Shown here: in pieces, positions 15,342 to 23,967 of the stretch
Layout: every line of letters begins with the position of its first letter
How positions within the stretch are numbered: the stretch's first letter is position 1
Origin: Rhodospirillaceae bacterium
GTDB taxonomy: Bacteria; Pseudomonadota; Alphaproteobacteria; Rhodospirillales; UBA2165
Direction of reading: 5' to 3'
Length of the DNA stretch: 40,972 nt
Assembly (NCBI GenBank): GCA_002687515.1
Contig: NZAK01000181.1
Span: 1-40,972 of the forward strand
The notes under the pieces: generated by a model
Told to the model about the DNA's origin: nothing
The model's input: only the letters and a program-made list of their open reading frames with translations
Database searches by the model: none
Program-made: the position numbers and the translations under genes

Positions 15342-16994
15342 ATGACCGAAGATAACAACGGACTTCCGGCACCGCGCGAAGTTAAGATTCCGGTTCATGA
15401 TGGCGTTGAGATTGCCGTGGCGCTCTATATGCCCGACGGCGACGGGCCGTTTCCGGCTTTATTCGCGCCCTCGCCCTACCGTTACGACAACAATATTCTA
15501 CCCGCCGGGCCGCAGTTTCTGTGGCGCGAAACGGGCCCCATCGATCTGTATCTGAGGGAAGGCTACGTTTACGCCCATATGGACGTGCGCGGCTGCGGCC
15601 AATCGGGCGGCGAGTTCCGGCTGATGGATGAGAACGAGCAGAAGGATCTCTATGACGTGATCGAATGGCTCGGCAACCAGCCCTGGTCCAACGGCAAGGT
15701 CGGCGGCATCGGCCAATCCTACTTCTGCATGCTGCAATGGTGGATGGCTGTTCAGAATCCGCCGTCGTTGGCCTGCATCGCGGCTTTCGACGGCCTCAAC
15801 GATCCCTACCGGGCGTCGGTATATCAGGGCGGTATCCTCGGTGATTTCTTCGGCGCTTACTGGTGGAACCAGAACCGGATTATCAACCGCCATCCGGCCA
15901 ACGAAGGTCCGCCCAAGGAACAGGAATGCGATCTTAATCTGTTGCTTCAACATCACCCCACCTACGATGATTTCTGGCGCGAACGCTGCGCCGCCGAACG
16001 GCTGGAAGAGATCGAGGTGCCGCTCTATTCGATCGGTATCTGGGGCAAGGTGGATCTGCATACGCGCGGCAATATCGACGGCTACCGGCGCGCCTCGGGG
16101 CCGAAGAAATTGCGCATGAACGGGCCCATCAACGCCGCCGCCGCCAACCAGGAATTCAACGGCGTTGAACTGCATCAGGAAATATTGCTGCCCTTCTACG
16201 ATCACTACCTCAAGGGCAAGGACACCGATTACACCAAGCGCCCGGAGGTGGAATATTTCATGCGCGGCGCCGGTGTTCACCGTACCGCCGACACCTGGCC
16301 GCCGGCGGGCGTCGAATATGTCGACTGGCATCTGAACGGCAATAAATCGGGCAGCGTCACGTCGTTCAATGATGGCGGGCTATCCCGCGGCACGCCCTCC
16401 GGTGCCGAGGCGATATCCTATTCCTATCCCGATCCGGGCTGGATGGTGGGTGTCGTCGGCATGGGGCCGGCGGGTGCGCCGGACCCGGCGCGCCGGGTGC
16501 TCACCTTCACCACCGAACCCCTGGCGGAAGATTTGGAAATCGCCGGCCCGGTCAAGCTTCAACTGCACGTATCGTCGACACGAACCGACGCGGATTTTTT
16601 CGTCAAGCTGTCGGAACAGATGCCGCAGCCGCCCGAAGACCGGGAAAAGGACCTCAACCCAAACTATTACTGGATCACCAAGGGCTGGCTGAGGGCGTCG
16701 CACCGGGCGCTGGACGCGGAAAAATGCACCGATATGGAGCCCTACCACACGCACACCGATCCCGAACCGATCGAGCCGGGCAAGGTTTACAAGCTGGACA
16801 TCTCCATCGAGCCGATTGCCCACCGCTTCCAGAAGGGCAATCGCATGCGGCTGGAAATCGTCAATGGCGATTCGGTGGTCACCGACGTCATCTGGACCCA
16901 TTATTACCTGCCCCATAAGATCGGCACCGATACCATCCACCATTCCGCCGAATACCCCTCGGTGCTTACCCTGCCGGTGATGGAAGGAGCTTAA
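15342..16994 (+). CDS. CocE/NonD-family alpha/beta hydrolase
   Basis: The 550-residue protein has the X-Pro dipeptidyl-peptidase/cocaine esterase build. The alpha/beta hydrolase core comes first, with SPYRYDN (oxyanion tyrosine Y46 region), DVRGCGQSGG (81-90) and nucleophile elbow GIGQSYF (S126). A C-terminal jelly-roll domain follows from about residue 390 (LTFTTEPLAEDLEIAGPVKLQLHVSS is the usual opening, here cited by position 385-410). It would hydrolyse an ester or amide bond; the substrate is unknown. The ATG at 15342 follows GGGGGAAACGAG and begins the aligned region. Apparently cytosolic, with no signal peptide from this start. It is followed by a TPR protein gene with an unclear start. 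Confidence 0.85.
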   Translation: MTEDNNGLPAPREVKIPVHDGVEIAVALYMPDGDGPFPALFAPSPYRYDNNILPAGPQFLWRETGPIDLYLREGYVYAHMDVRGCGQSGGEFRLMDENEQKDLYDVIEWLGNQPWSNGKVGGIGQSYFCMLQWWMAVQNPPSLACIAAFDGLNDPYRASVYQGGILGDFFGAYWWNQNRIINRHPANEGPPKEQECDLNLLLQHHPTYDDFWRERCAAERLEEIEVPLYSIGIWGKVDLHTRGNIDGYRRASGPKKLRMNGPINAAAANQEFNGVELHQEILLPFYDHYLKGKDTDYTKRPEVEYFMRGAGVHRTADTWPPAGVEYVDWHLNGNKSGSVTSFNDGGLSRGTPSGAEAISYSYPDPGWMVGVVGMGPAGAPDPARRVLTFTTEPLAEDLEIAGPVKLQLHVSSTRTDADFFVKLSEQMPQPPEDREKDLNPNYYWITKGWLRASHRALDAEKCTDMEPYHTHTDPEPIEPGKVYKLDISIEPIAHRFQKGNRMRLEIVNGDSVVTDVIWTHYYLPHKIGTDTIHHSAEYPSVLTLPVMEGA

Positions 16995-17131
16995 CGGAAC
17001 CGCCTGCCAAACCCGGAGTTTATGCTTCATTAATACGAGCTGACGTAATCTCCGGCATTCGCATTCGGTCGAATATACCGGCGGCGTTTCATGAGCATTG
17101 GCACTCGAATGATCAAGAGTGGTGGCAGGAT

Positions 17132-18775
17132 TTGAATTTCATAGCGAAAAATCGCGCCAGGCCAGATGGCGCCCAGAATGTGCTCGGCGCCTATTACGAT
17201 CTGAGTAATTCCCCGCTTTCCTATGATTTCAGCGCATTCGTTGTCGAGGCCGAGCGCATCCGCCGGCGGCGGCGACTGGACGGCGTTCGATTCTACTTCG
17301 TTCCGGTCGATCCGGGCATGGACGGCTTTGACGATATGCGCCTTGATCGCGGCAAGGGAAACTGGATGCTCCACAATCTGGTGCTGCCGATTGCAAATTT
17401 TCTGCCGTCGAGCCGTGGCACGCTGGTTTTCGCATCCAGGGCCGAAGCGGCCAAGGCGCTTACCGCCGAAGTTGAAAATGGTGGAACCGTATTTCCCGAT
17501 GCCTACACGGTCGAGCAGCCCAACGGCCGCCATCATACCGGGTGGAGCATCATTGCCGCCAGTGGCGGAGACCAAGTTCAGTACTTGCGGGCCGGCGGGC
17601 AAGCCCGCGCATTTGCCCGCCAGTGGATCGATGCCCACGCCGGGGGGCGCAAATGCGTGGTGATGACGCTGCGCGAAGCAGAGCACGGCGTCGAGAGAAA
17701 TTCCGATCTCCAGGTGTGGTCCGAATTCGCCCGGCGCTTGGACGCGGCTGGCTTTTTCCCGGTTGTCATCCGCGACACCGGCAGAGCACTGGACGGGCCG
17801 CCCGAGGGGTTAGAAGGCATCGCTTGCTTTGCCGAGGCTGCCTTCAACCTGGAACTGCGCTTCGCGCTATATGAAGAAGCGCATATCGCCGCCTTCGTTT
17901 CCAATGGCCCGGCGCAGCTTTGTTTCTACAATCCCAACGTCAACTATATCTATATGCCGAGCGGCGACTGGCAGAGCGGCGCCAAGTGGCGCCGGACCGG
18001 TTTCGAACATGGGCGGGCGCCCGCCTTTGCCGGTGAAAATCAGCTTTGGCTGTGGAACCGTCAGGACGCGGACATATTGTTCCGCGCCGCTCTCGATCTG
18101 GACGCCAAATTGGAATCGGGTGTTTGCAACCCGGCATCGAGTGCCGGAAATGCAGCGCGGACAAGGGGGATATGTGAGCAAATAGAGGCTTTCGAGCGCA
18201 TCTACGATTGGAACAGTGCCCGCCATTTTGACAAACCAGATGATATCGAGCTCTTGGAATATTGTTTCGATTTGTTGGCGCCGGAGTTGCAAGATGATCC
18301 GCGCCACCGGTTGCGGCACGCCTCGATGCTTTTCCATGCGAGAAGGATCGAACAAGCGATGGATTTGTTCGAGCCCTTGATAAACGGCGACACGGGGATG
18401 GAAATCTCGCTCCGCGACAGAGACCACGAAATATTCATTCCCCTCGGCTGCGCGGCGGAGAGATTTTCCCAATACGACCTGGCCATTGAATGTTACGAAC
18501 GGCTGATCGGTTACGGTATCGACAGCGCCATGGCCCTATTCAGATTGGCCACCGTCTACAAATTGACCGGTAGGTTCGACGATGCCGCCGGTTGCTTCAA
18601 TATGCTGATGGAGATGGGCGTCCAGCATCCGAAAGTGTTCGAGGAATTCGGTGATCTTTATGAACGGATGGGCAACCGCGACGCGGCCATCGGAATATAC
18701 CAGCGCGCGGAAGAGGCCGGCGTTCTCGACCAAAACCTGATCCGCCGGAAATCGGCCCTGCAATGTTCGGCCTAA
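17132..18775 (+). CDS. TPR-containing protein with unidentified N-terminal domain
   Basis: The 547-residue product (from TTG 17132) has a C-terminal helical repeat region, about 400-540, with TPR-like units such as AIECYERLIGYG and AAIGIYQRAEEAG. The N-terminal 330 residues are not recognised; they contain alternating beta and alpha segments (GRKCVVMTLRE, FFPVVIRDTG, HIAAFVSNGP) that could be a glycosyltransferase-B-like or other nucleotide-sugar fold, which is speculation. The start is uncertain. The frame is open upstream into the end of the preceding hydrolase gene and reads protein-like (HEHWHSNDQEWWQDL just before the TTG), yet contains no ATG, GTG or TTG there. The true 5' end may use a rare codon or be damaged. 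Confidence 0.6.
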   Translation: MNFIAKNRARPDGAQNVLGAYYDLSNSPLSYDFSAFVVEAERIRRRRRLDGVRFYFVPVDPGMDGFDDMRLDRGKGNWMLHNLVLPIANFLPSSRGTLVFASRAEAAKALTAEVENGGTVFPDAYTVEQPNGRHHTGWSIIAASGGDQVQYLRAGGQARAFARQWIDAHAGGRKCVVMTLREAEHGVERNSDLQVWSEFARRLDAAGFFPVVIRDTGRALDGPPEGLEGIACFAEAAFNLELRFALYEEAHIAAFVSNGPAQLCFYNPNVNYIYMPSGDWQSGAKWRRTGFEHGRAPAFAGENQLWLWNRQDADILFRAALDLDAKLESGVCNPASSAGNAARTRGICEQIEAFERIYDWNSARHFDKPDDIELLEYCFDLLAPELQDDPRHRLRHASMLFHARRIEQAMDLFEPLINGDTGMEISLRDRDHEIFIPLGCAAERFSQYDLAIECYERLIGYGIDSAMALFRLATVYKLTGRFDDAAGCFNMLMEMGVQHPKVFEEFGDLYERMGNRDAAIGIYQRAEEAGVLDQNLIRRKSALQCSA

Positions 18776-18795
18776 TACCGCCGACTGGACCATTA

Positions 18796-19416
18796 TCACA
18801 GCAGCCACTTTCGCGCATTTTCCAGTAGCTGTTTTTCCGCTTCCGAATTTACCGTGATGATATTGGGTTCCGGTGACCAGCCGCGCAACTCCAGGCGGTA
18901 ACACAAGAAACGGCAGGCGGCCGGAAACTTTTCCAGATTCATGGCGTCATAATATCCCGCCGGCACCTGGTCGGGATTGACCGGGTCCATACGGTCTTTT
19001 TCGTAGACCATGGTCCGCTCAAAAATGCGCCATACGCGGTCTTCACGCCGCTCGAACAGGTCGATGAAACGTCCCCAGGTAATCATGTCGAACTCGAATG
19101 TATCGTTGCGCATGCGGCGGAGAAGCTCGACGTGGCATTCGCTGACGGCGCGGTCCCCGGCCACCCGGATAAAGGCATCGCCGAGATTGTGTTTGCCGTG
19201 TTCATCGGTCGCGGCGCCGGCCAACATCTTTTTCGATTGTTCGACAAAATCCGAGGCGCTTCCCGATATCCAGGAAATATTCATCGTCGCATCGCCGTGG
19301 TAGCAATCGGCGAGCAGGTCCCATTCGCCGTTGTCACGGCCATACGCCCAGCTCGAGAGCAGTTTCGAGATTTCATGCTCATCGGCTACTTTCTGCAGTC
19401 TTTCGTTGAAATCCAT
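18796..19416 (-). CDS. NTF2/SnoaL-like protein
   Basis: The 206-residue protein has the small alpha-beta barrel pattern of the SnoaL/NTF2-like superfamily: EISKLLSSWAYGRDNGEWDLLADCYHGDATM at the start (cited here as residues 15-45), a beta-rich centre with ECHVELLRR and WGRFIDLFERREDRVWRIFERTM-type strands (about 93-140). Proteins of this type act as small-molecule isomerases, dehydratases or ring-hydroxylating dioxygenase beta-like subunits. No catalytic role can be assigned. It converges with the TPR gene and lies next to the upstream region of the Nap-like operon. The C-terminal 60 residues are an extension beyond the usual domain of about 140 residues. Confidence 0.7.
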   Translation of the reverse strand: MDFNERLQKVADEHEISKLLSSWAYGRDNGEWDLLADCYHGDATMNISWISGSASDFVEQSKKMLAGAATDEHGKHNLGDAFIRVAGDRAVSECHVELLRRMRNDTFEFDMITWGRFIDLFERREDRVWRIFERTMVYEKDRMDPVNPDQVPAGYYDAMNLEKFPAACRFLCYRLELRGWSPEPNIITVNSEAEKQLLENARKWLL

Positions 19417-19782
19417 GGCACGCGTCCTTTCCTGGATCGGTATGGCGAAGGGAACTTAAGATCATACAATATTTGCCGTTTAATGGCAGGGACCGGCAGC
19501 AATTATAAATTTCCTGACAAATCACTTGTTATTTTGGATCGAAGCACCAAGATTAGTAGTTAAGTTGATTTAGCTTCGGATTCCGGGGCATGTGGAGCGC
19601 TCAAATTCGGTGGGCGTCGAAGACCAGAAGGAAAGCGATAAACGTTTGGCAGCAAGCGCCCGGGCACGAGCAAATTGGGAATCGGATTGATTTTGGTCAA
19701 CGATGCCGGACCAAGGCCGAGTTATACGATGTTATAATAACAACGCCCTTGATTGGTAGTTTGTCTGGGAAACGCCGGGTTG
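19417..19782. other. Gene-free stretch upstream of the Nap-like operon
   Basis: No gene is supported in these 366 bases. They carry the FNR/FixK-type promoter (19687-19728) and also a perfect TATAAT at 19733-19738 without a good -35. The left part must also contain the promoter of the NTF2-like gene transcribed to the left. Confidence 0.55.
19687..19728 (+). promoter_or_regulatory. FNR/FixK-type box and class II promoter
   Basis: TTGAT-TTTG-GTCAA (19687-19700) matches the FNR/Anr/FixK consensus TTGAT-N4-ATCAA in 9 of 10 positions. A -10-like TATACG (19723-19728) follows after exactly 22 bases, placing the box centre at -41.5 from a start near 19735. That is the geometry of class II FNR-activated promoters. 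It predicts low-oxygen induction of the downstream redox operon. The protein bound could be FNR, FixK or a Dnr-type relative. Confidence 0.65.
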
Positions 19783-20472
19783 ATGAAATGGCTATCGCCA
19801 GATTGGATCTGGAAAATTTGGGGACGTCTGCACGGGTTCGTGCTGATATTTCCGGTCCTCGGGATCATCTCCATATTTCTCGCCGGGGTCGCCGCCTGGG
19901 GCGCCTTCAATTGGTCGCTCGAACTGACCAACACAGAGAAATTTTGCGTCTCGTGCCACGAGATGAAATCCTACATATTTACCGAATACAAAAAGAGCAC
20001 CCACTACGCCAATCGAACCGGCGTCCGCGCATCCTGTCCCGACTGCCACGTGCCCCGCGAATGGGTCCACAAGGTGGTCCGCAAAGTAACGGCGACCAAC
20101 GAGCTATATCATTGGGCAGCCGCCTCGATCAGGACGCCCGAGGACTTCAAGGCCAAGCGCCTGAAGCTGGCCAAAAAGGTCTGGTCGACGATGAAATCGA
20201 CAAACAGCCGCGAATGCCGCAACTGTCACCGCAACGACTTTATGGAAGGCAGCGCCCAATCGGAAAAGGCCGAGCTCATGCATGCCTTGGCGGTGCCCTG
20301 GAAAATGACCTGTATCGAATGCCATCAGGGCATCACCCATACCCTGCCCGACGAATTCGACAAAGAGGCGGTTATGGACCGCCTGCATGACCGGATGGAA
20401 AAGGAAAAAGTGAATTGCCGTTCCTGCCACGACAAATTGGCCGGGCCACCGCCCGGTGATGGCTGGGACTGA
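19783..20472 (+). CDS. NapC/NirT-family quinol dehydrogenase with five heme motifs
   Basis: The 229-residue protein has an N-terminal membrane anchor (about 18-42) and a periplasmic multiheme domain. Five CxxCH motifs are visible at C55, C85, C145, C177 and C212. The first, CVSCHEM, fits the NapC/NrfH heme-1 pattern. NapC itself has four hemes, so the fifth, C-terminal one is extra; pentaheme TorC is much longer. It would take electrons from quinol and pass them to periplasmic carriers. The ATG at 19783 was chosen over the TTG at 19753 because it starts the anchor region. It is the first gene of an eight-gene operon behind an FNR-type promoter, with the diheme cytochrome 33 bases downstream. 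Confidence 0.88.
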   Translation: MKWLSPDWIWKIWGRLHGFVLIFPVLGIISIFLAGVAAWGAFNWSLELTNTEKFCVSCHEMKSYIFTEYKKSTHYANRTGVRASCPDCHVPREWVHKVVRKVTATNELYHWAAASIRTPEDFKAKRLKLAKKVWSTMKSTNSRECRNCHRNDFMEGSAQSEKAELMHALAVPWKMTCIECHQGITHTLPDEFDKEAVMDRLHDRMEKEKVNCRSCHDKLAGPPPGDGWD

Positions 20473-20505
20473 TTTAGCGAGTTTGGAGCAACCGAGGAGG
20501 ACGAG

Positions 20506-21165
20506 ATGCTTGCCCGAATTATTTTATTAAGTTTGTTTTTGCCATTCTTAGCCATCGCCTTCAGCAGCCCAGGCATGGCGCAAAAAAAGCCGTCCGCGTC
20601 GGTCCTTAAAAAAGGCAAGGCCATCTTCAAGGAAAATTGCGAAGTCTGCCATCAGGCCGATGCGATTGGCAAAGCGGGTGTCGCGCCCTCCCTGACAAAT
20701 CCCGAATTTCTGAGCATATCTTCGGACAAATTCTTGGAAGGCACCATCCGGGATGGGCGCAAGGATACCGGCATGATGCCGTTTGCCCATCTTGGGCGCT
20801 CAAAGGTCCGGGCCATTGTCGCATATTTGCGCTCGCGCGAGAAACTGCCCAACCGGACCAAGCAAGTCGACGCCCAACCCGACGCCCGCGGCGATCCCCG
20901 CTTCGGCAAGACATGGTACATGAACATCTGTTCGACCTGCCACGGCAGCGACGGCAACGGTTATGAATCGGAAGGCGCCGGCACGGCAATCGGGTTGCCC
21001 GGTTTTCTGGACAAGGTTACCGACGGTTACATCCGCGAAACCATCAAGGTCGGACGCTCCAATACGCGCATGCTGTCGTTCCAGGGGCCGGCCGCCATCG
21101 CCGATCTCACGGACCGGGAAATTGACGACATCATTGTTTACCTTCGCACCCAGGCGAAGAAGTAA
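20506..21165 (+). CDS. Periplasmic diheme cytochrome c
   Basis: The 219-residue protein has a Sec signal peptide (cleavage likely after GMA, residue 25) and two class I cytochrome domains. Heme motifs are CEVCH (45-49) and CSTCH (142-146), with methionines near 90 and 189 as likely axial ligands. It would carry electrons between the NapC-like protein and the molybdoenzyme, taking the place NapB holds in Nap systems; its sequence is not NapB-like. GAGGAGG sits 5 bases before the ATG. The gene lies 15 bases ahead of the catalytic subunit gene. Confidence 0.88.
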   Translation: MLARIILLSLFLPFLAIAFSSPGMAQKKPSASVLKKGKAIFKENCEVCHQADAIGKAGVAPSLTNPEFLSISSDKFLEGTIRDGRKDTGMMPFAHLGRSKVRAIVAYLRSREKLPNRTKQVDAQPDARGDPRFGKTWYMNICSTCHGSDGNGYESEGAGTAIGLPGFLDKVTDGYIRETIKVGRSNTRMLSFQGPAAIADLTDREIDDIIVYLRTQAKK

Positions 21166-21180
21166 TAGGAGTTTTGAACG

Positions 21181-23883
21181 ATGAAACGATTTAAAACAAT
21201 TTTATCGCGCCGCGATTTCATGAAAACCAGCGCTTTCGTGTCGGCTTCCGCCGCCGGTGCAACTCTCATGACCGCCGGCAATCCGGAACTGTCATCCACC
21301 GCCCTGGCACAAGGGCTTGAAGAGGACCGGACCACGGCCATCGCGCAATGTCCCTATTGCGGCGTCGGCTGCGGCACCATCATCCAGACCGAAAAAGGCA
21401 AGATCGTCTCGATGCGCCCCGACAAGGACCATCCGACCAATTTCGGGCTGCAATGCATCAAGGGGCTGACCGCCGCCGAACCGATGTATGTCGACCGCAT
21501 GGAGGGCGATGCCTACGTGCGCAAGGATGTCTGGGCGGAATGGCAAAAACCCGGACACGGCGATCTGGATTATATCACCAAAACCAAGGGCTCCTTCGAT
21601 GAAGAGCATTTCGTCCGGGTTCCCTATGAGCCGGCTTCGGAAATGGTCGATCATAAAATCGCCCATCTGGCCAAGAAATATGGCGGCAATTCCATCGGCC
21701 TCTATGGCTCCGGTCAGCTCACCATGGAAGGACAATATCTCGAAAACATGTTCATGAAGGGCGTGCTGAGCTCGAACACAATCGAGGCCAACGCCCGCAT
21801 GTGCATGACATCGGCGGTTACCGGTTATTTTGCCACCCTCGGATCGGATACGCCGCCGCTGGCCTACGAGGATATCGAGCTCAGCGACATGATCATGCAT
21901 TTCGGCCACAACCCGCGCGAGGCGCATCCGATCATCTTCTGGCGCGCCGCCGATCACAAAAGGAAAAAGGATATTCCGACCGTCATTGTCGATCCGCGCC
22001 GCACCGGCTCGGTCATGGGTTATGAGGACATCAATCCGAAAAATTCGGTTCACGTTCCCATTCTCAATGGCGATATAAGCTTCCTTAACGCCATCGCCCA
22101 CGTTCTTTTGAAGGATCATGACGACGTGATCGATTGGGATTTCGTCAAGGCCCACGCCACCGGCTGGAAGGAATACGTCGATAACGTACAAAAGAATTAC
22201 AGCCCGGAACAGGTGCAGGACCGCATGGGCGGACCCAATCACGAGGTCTCACCGGCGCTCATCCGCAGGATCGCCGGCATGTTCGCCGACGCCACCCGCA
22301 AGCGGCTTGCCCGGGCCAAGGGCACCCAGAAAGGCGGTTACGGCGGCGTCATCATCATGTGGGGCATCGGTTACAACCAGCACATTCACGGTCAGCATAA
22401 CGTCTTCTCGATCATCAACCTGCTGACCCTGACCGGCAATCTGGCGAAGCCCGGCTGCGGTCCTTTCTCGATGACCGGCCAACCCAACGCCATGGGCGAA
22501 CGGTTTACCGGTGGGTTGACCGGCCGCTTGCCGTTCAATCAGCCCTTAAAGAACGCCGCCCACCGCAAAAAGATGGCGAAGGCCTGGGGTGTGCCGGAGA
22601 AAAACCTGATCACCGCGATGAATTCCAAAAATCCGGGCTATGCCGTCGGCATGATGGAGCGCGCCCTCAAGGGCGATGTGAAAGCCTTCTTCTTTGTCTA
22701 CGCGACCCACATCGATCTGCCGGACCAGTACAAACTGGTGCGCCCGGCGATCAGTAAAACCTTCAATGTGGTGCAGGAGATCTACCGCCACGCCCCCAAC
22801 AACCTCTATGCCGATGTCATATTCCCGGCGGCGACCTGGGGCGAGGTCGAGGGTATTTACATATCCTCGGAGCGGCGTCTCAACATTTGCCAGAAAGCGG
22901 CGGAACCCCCGAAAGGATGCCGCCCGGACATGGATATGGTCATCGACAAGGCCAAGGGCATCGGCAAGCTTCTCGGCCTCGATATGGACAAGGCCCTGCC
23001 CTACAAGAGGAAAAAAGACGGCTTTTACGACGCCCAGGAAATCTTCCGCGATGTGATCCGGGCTTCCGCCGGCACCGATACCGACCTGACCGGCATTCTT
23101 GAAGTCGAGAAGCTGGACAAGATATCGCCCTATGAGCAAATCGCCGAGTTGCGTGGTATCCAATGGCCGGCGCCAACCTACGAGATCGCCCAGAACGGCG
23201 GCACCAAGCGGCGCTTCATGTTGCAGGAGGGCCAGTGGGAGAACAAGCCTTACGGCTATTTCCGCACCAAGGACGGCAAGGTCCATATGAAGGTAACGAA
23301 CCAGGACTACAGCGATCGTGAGAAATGGACCAAAGAGCTGATGAAATTCGGCGACGACGAAAAATTCCTCACCATCGATCATCTCGACCTGATCAAGCTG
23401 GGCCGCGACAAGGGTCTGACGCCCGACATGCCGGACGAGGAACACCGCGGCAAGGCCTGGAACAAGGTGCCCAAGGACAAATATCCCTATTGGTTCGGTC
23501 TCGGCGTGGTCTATGAACATTTCCACACCGCCAAATCCAACCGCAGCCCGACGACGCGGCGGCTGGTGCCGGAGATGTATGTGGAAATGCATGCCGACGA
23601 CGCCAAGGATCTGGGCATCAAGGATGGTGAAAAGGTGCGGGTGGTCACCCGGCGCGGCTCTTTGCAGGCGCGCGCCCAGGTCGGCACCAATTCGCTGGTC
23701 AGACCGGCCCGTAACTCGGTGCCGCGCGGCTATATGTTCGGCCCGTGGAACCTCTCGGTCGCCGACAGCGCCGATCCCAAAAAGAACAAATGGCTGGCCA
23801 ATGGGGTGACCAGCCGGGTCTGGGATCCGGTCTCGGGGCAGGTGGATTTCAAGAAGAGCGCCGCCCGGATCGAAAAAATCTAG
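21181..23883 (+). CDS. Tat-exported NapA-like molybdopterin oxidoreductase
   Basis: The 900-residue periplasmic catalytic subunit belongs to the DMSO-reductase family, Nap/Nas branch. It has a twin-arginine signal (SRRDFMK, residues 9-15, cleavage likely near ALA-Q44), a [4Fe-4S] site C57-x2-C60-x3-C64-x27-C92 and a conserved CIKG lysine (K94). NARMCMTSAV (204-213) places C208 as the Mo ligand, as in nitrate reductase NapA. A GCGPFSMTGQPNAMG segment also follows the Nap/Nas pattern. It is about 70 residues longer than typical NapA. Nitrate is the default guess, but the absence of napB and napD nearby and the divergent partners leave another oxyanion or N/S compound possible. AGGAG lies 9 bases before the ATG. 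Confidence 0.87.
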   Translation: MKRFKTILSRRDFMKTSAFVSASAAGATLMTAGNPELSSTALAQGLEEDRTTAIAQCPYCGVGCGTIIQTEKGKIVSMRPDKDHPTNFGLQCIKGLTAAEPMYVDRMEGDAYVRKDVWAEWQKPGHGDLDYITKTKGSFDEEHFVRVPYEPASEMVDHKIAHLAKKYGGNSIGLYGSGQLTMEGQYLENMFMKGVLSSNTIEANARMCMTSAVTGYFATLGSDTPPLAYEDIELSDMIMHFGHNPREAHPIIFWRAADHKRKKDIPTVIVDPRRTGSVMGYEDINPKNSVHVPILNGDISFLNAIAHVLLKDHDDVIDWDFVKAHATGWKEYVDNVQKNYSPEQVQDRMGGPNHEVSPALIRRIAGMFADATRKRLARAKGTQKGGYGGVIIMWGIGYNQHIHGQHNVFSIINLLTLTGNLAKPGCGPFSMTGQPNAMGERFTGGLTGRLPFNQPLKNAAHRKKMAKAWGVPEKNLITAMNSKNPGYAVGMMERALKGDVKAFFFVYATHIDLPDQYKLVRPAISKTFNVVQEIYRHAPNNLYADVIFPAATWGEVEGIYISSERRLNICQKAAEPPKGCRPDMDMVIDKAKGIGKLLGLDMDKALPYKRKKDGFYDAQEIFRDVIRASAGTDTDLTGILEVEKLDKISPYEQIAELRGIQWPAPTYEIAQNGGTKRRFMLQEGQWENKPYGYFRTKDGKVHMKVTNQDYSDREKWTKELMKFGDDEKFLTIDHLDLIKLGRDKGLTPDMPDEEHRGKAWNKVPKDKYPYWFGLGVVYEHFHTAKSNRSPTTRRLVPEMYVEMHADDAKDLGIKDGEKVRVVTRRGSLQARAQVGTNSLVRPARNSVPRGYMFGPWNLSVADSADPKKNKWLANGVTSRVWDPVSGQVDFKKSAARIEKI

Positions 23884-23901
23884 GTCCGGGCCAGATTATT
23901 T

Positions 23902-23935
23902 CGGGCGGGACCGATTGGGGTACCGGACCCGCCCG
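23902..23935 (+). other. Intercistronic stem-loop in the Nap-like operon
   Basis: CGGGCGGG-A-CCG pairs with CGG-A-CCCGCCCG (23902-23913 with 23924-23935): 11 pairs with one A-A mismatch and a 10-base loop. There is no U tract. It lies in the only large gap of the operon, between the catalytic gene and napG. It may protect the upstream message or reduce downstream expression. Confidence 0.5.
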
Positions 23936-23967
23936 GCAAAACCGGACAGCAAATCTGGTAGGGTGGA

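Noticed and set aside
19451-19480. GGAAC...CGTT as an EcfG stress promoter
   Set aside because: The spacer is 21 bases, not the 16-17 required.
20506-21165. Diheme cytochrome as NapB
   Set aside because: Both have two hemes, but this protein has two class I cytochrome domains with likely Met ligands, unlike bis-His NapB, so the name was not used.
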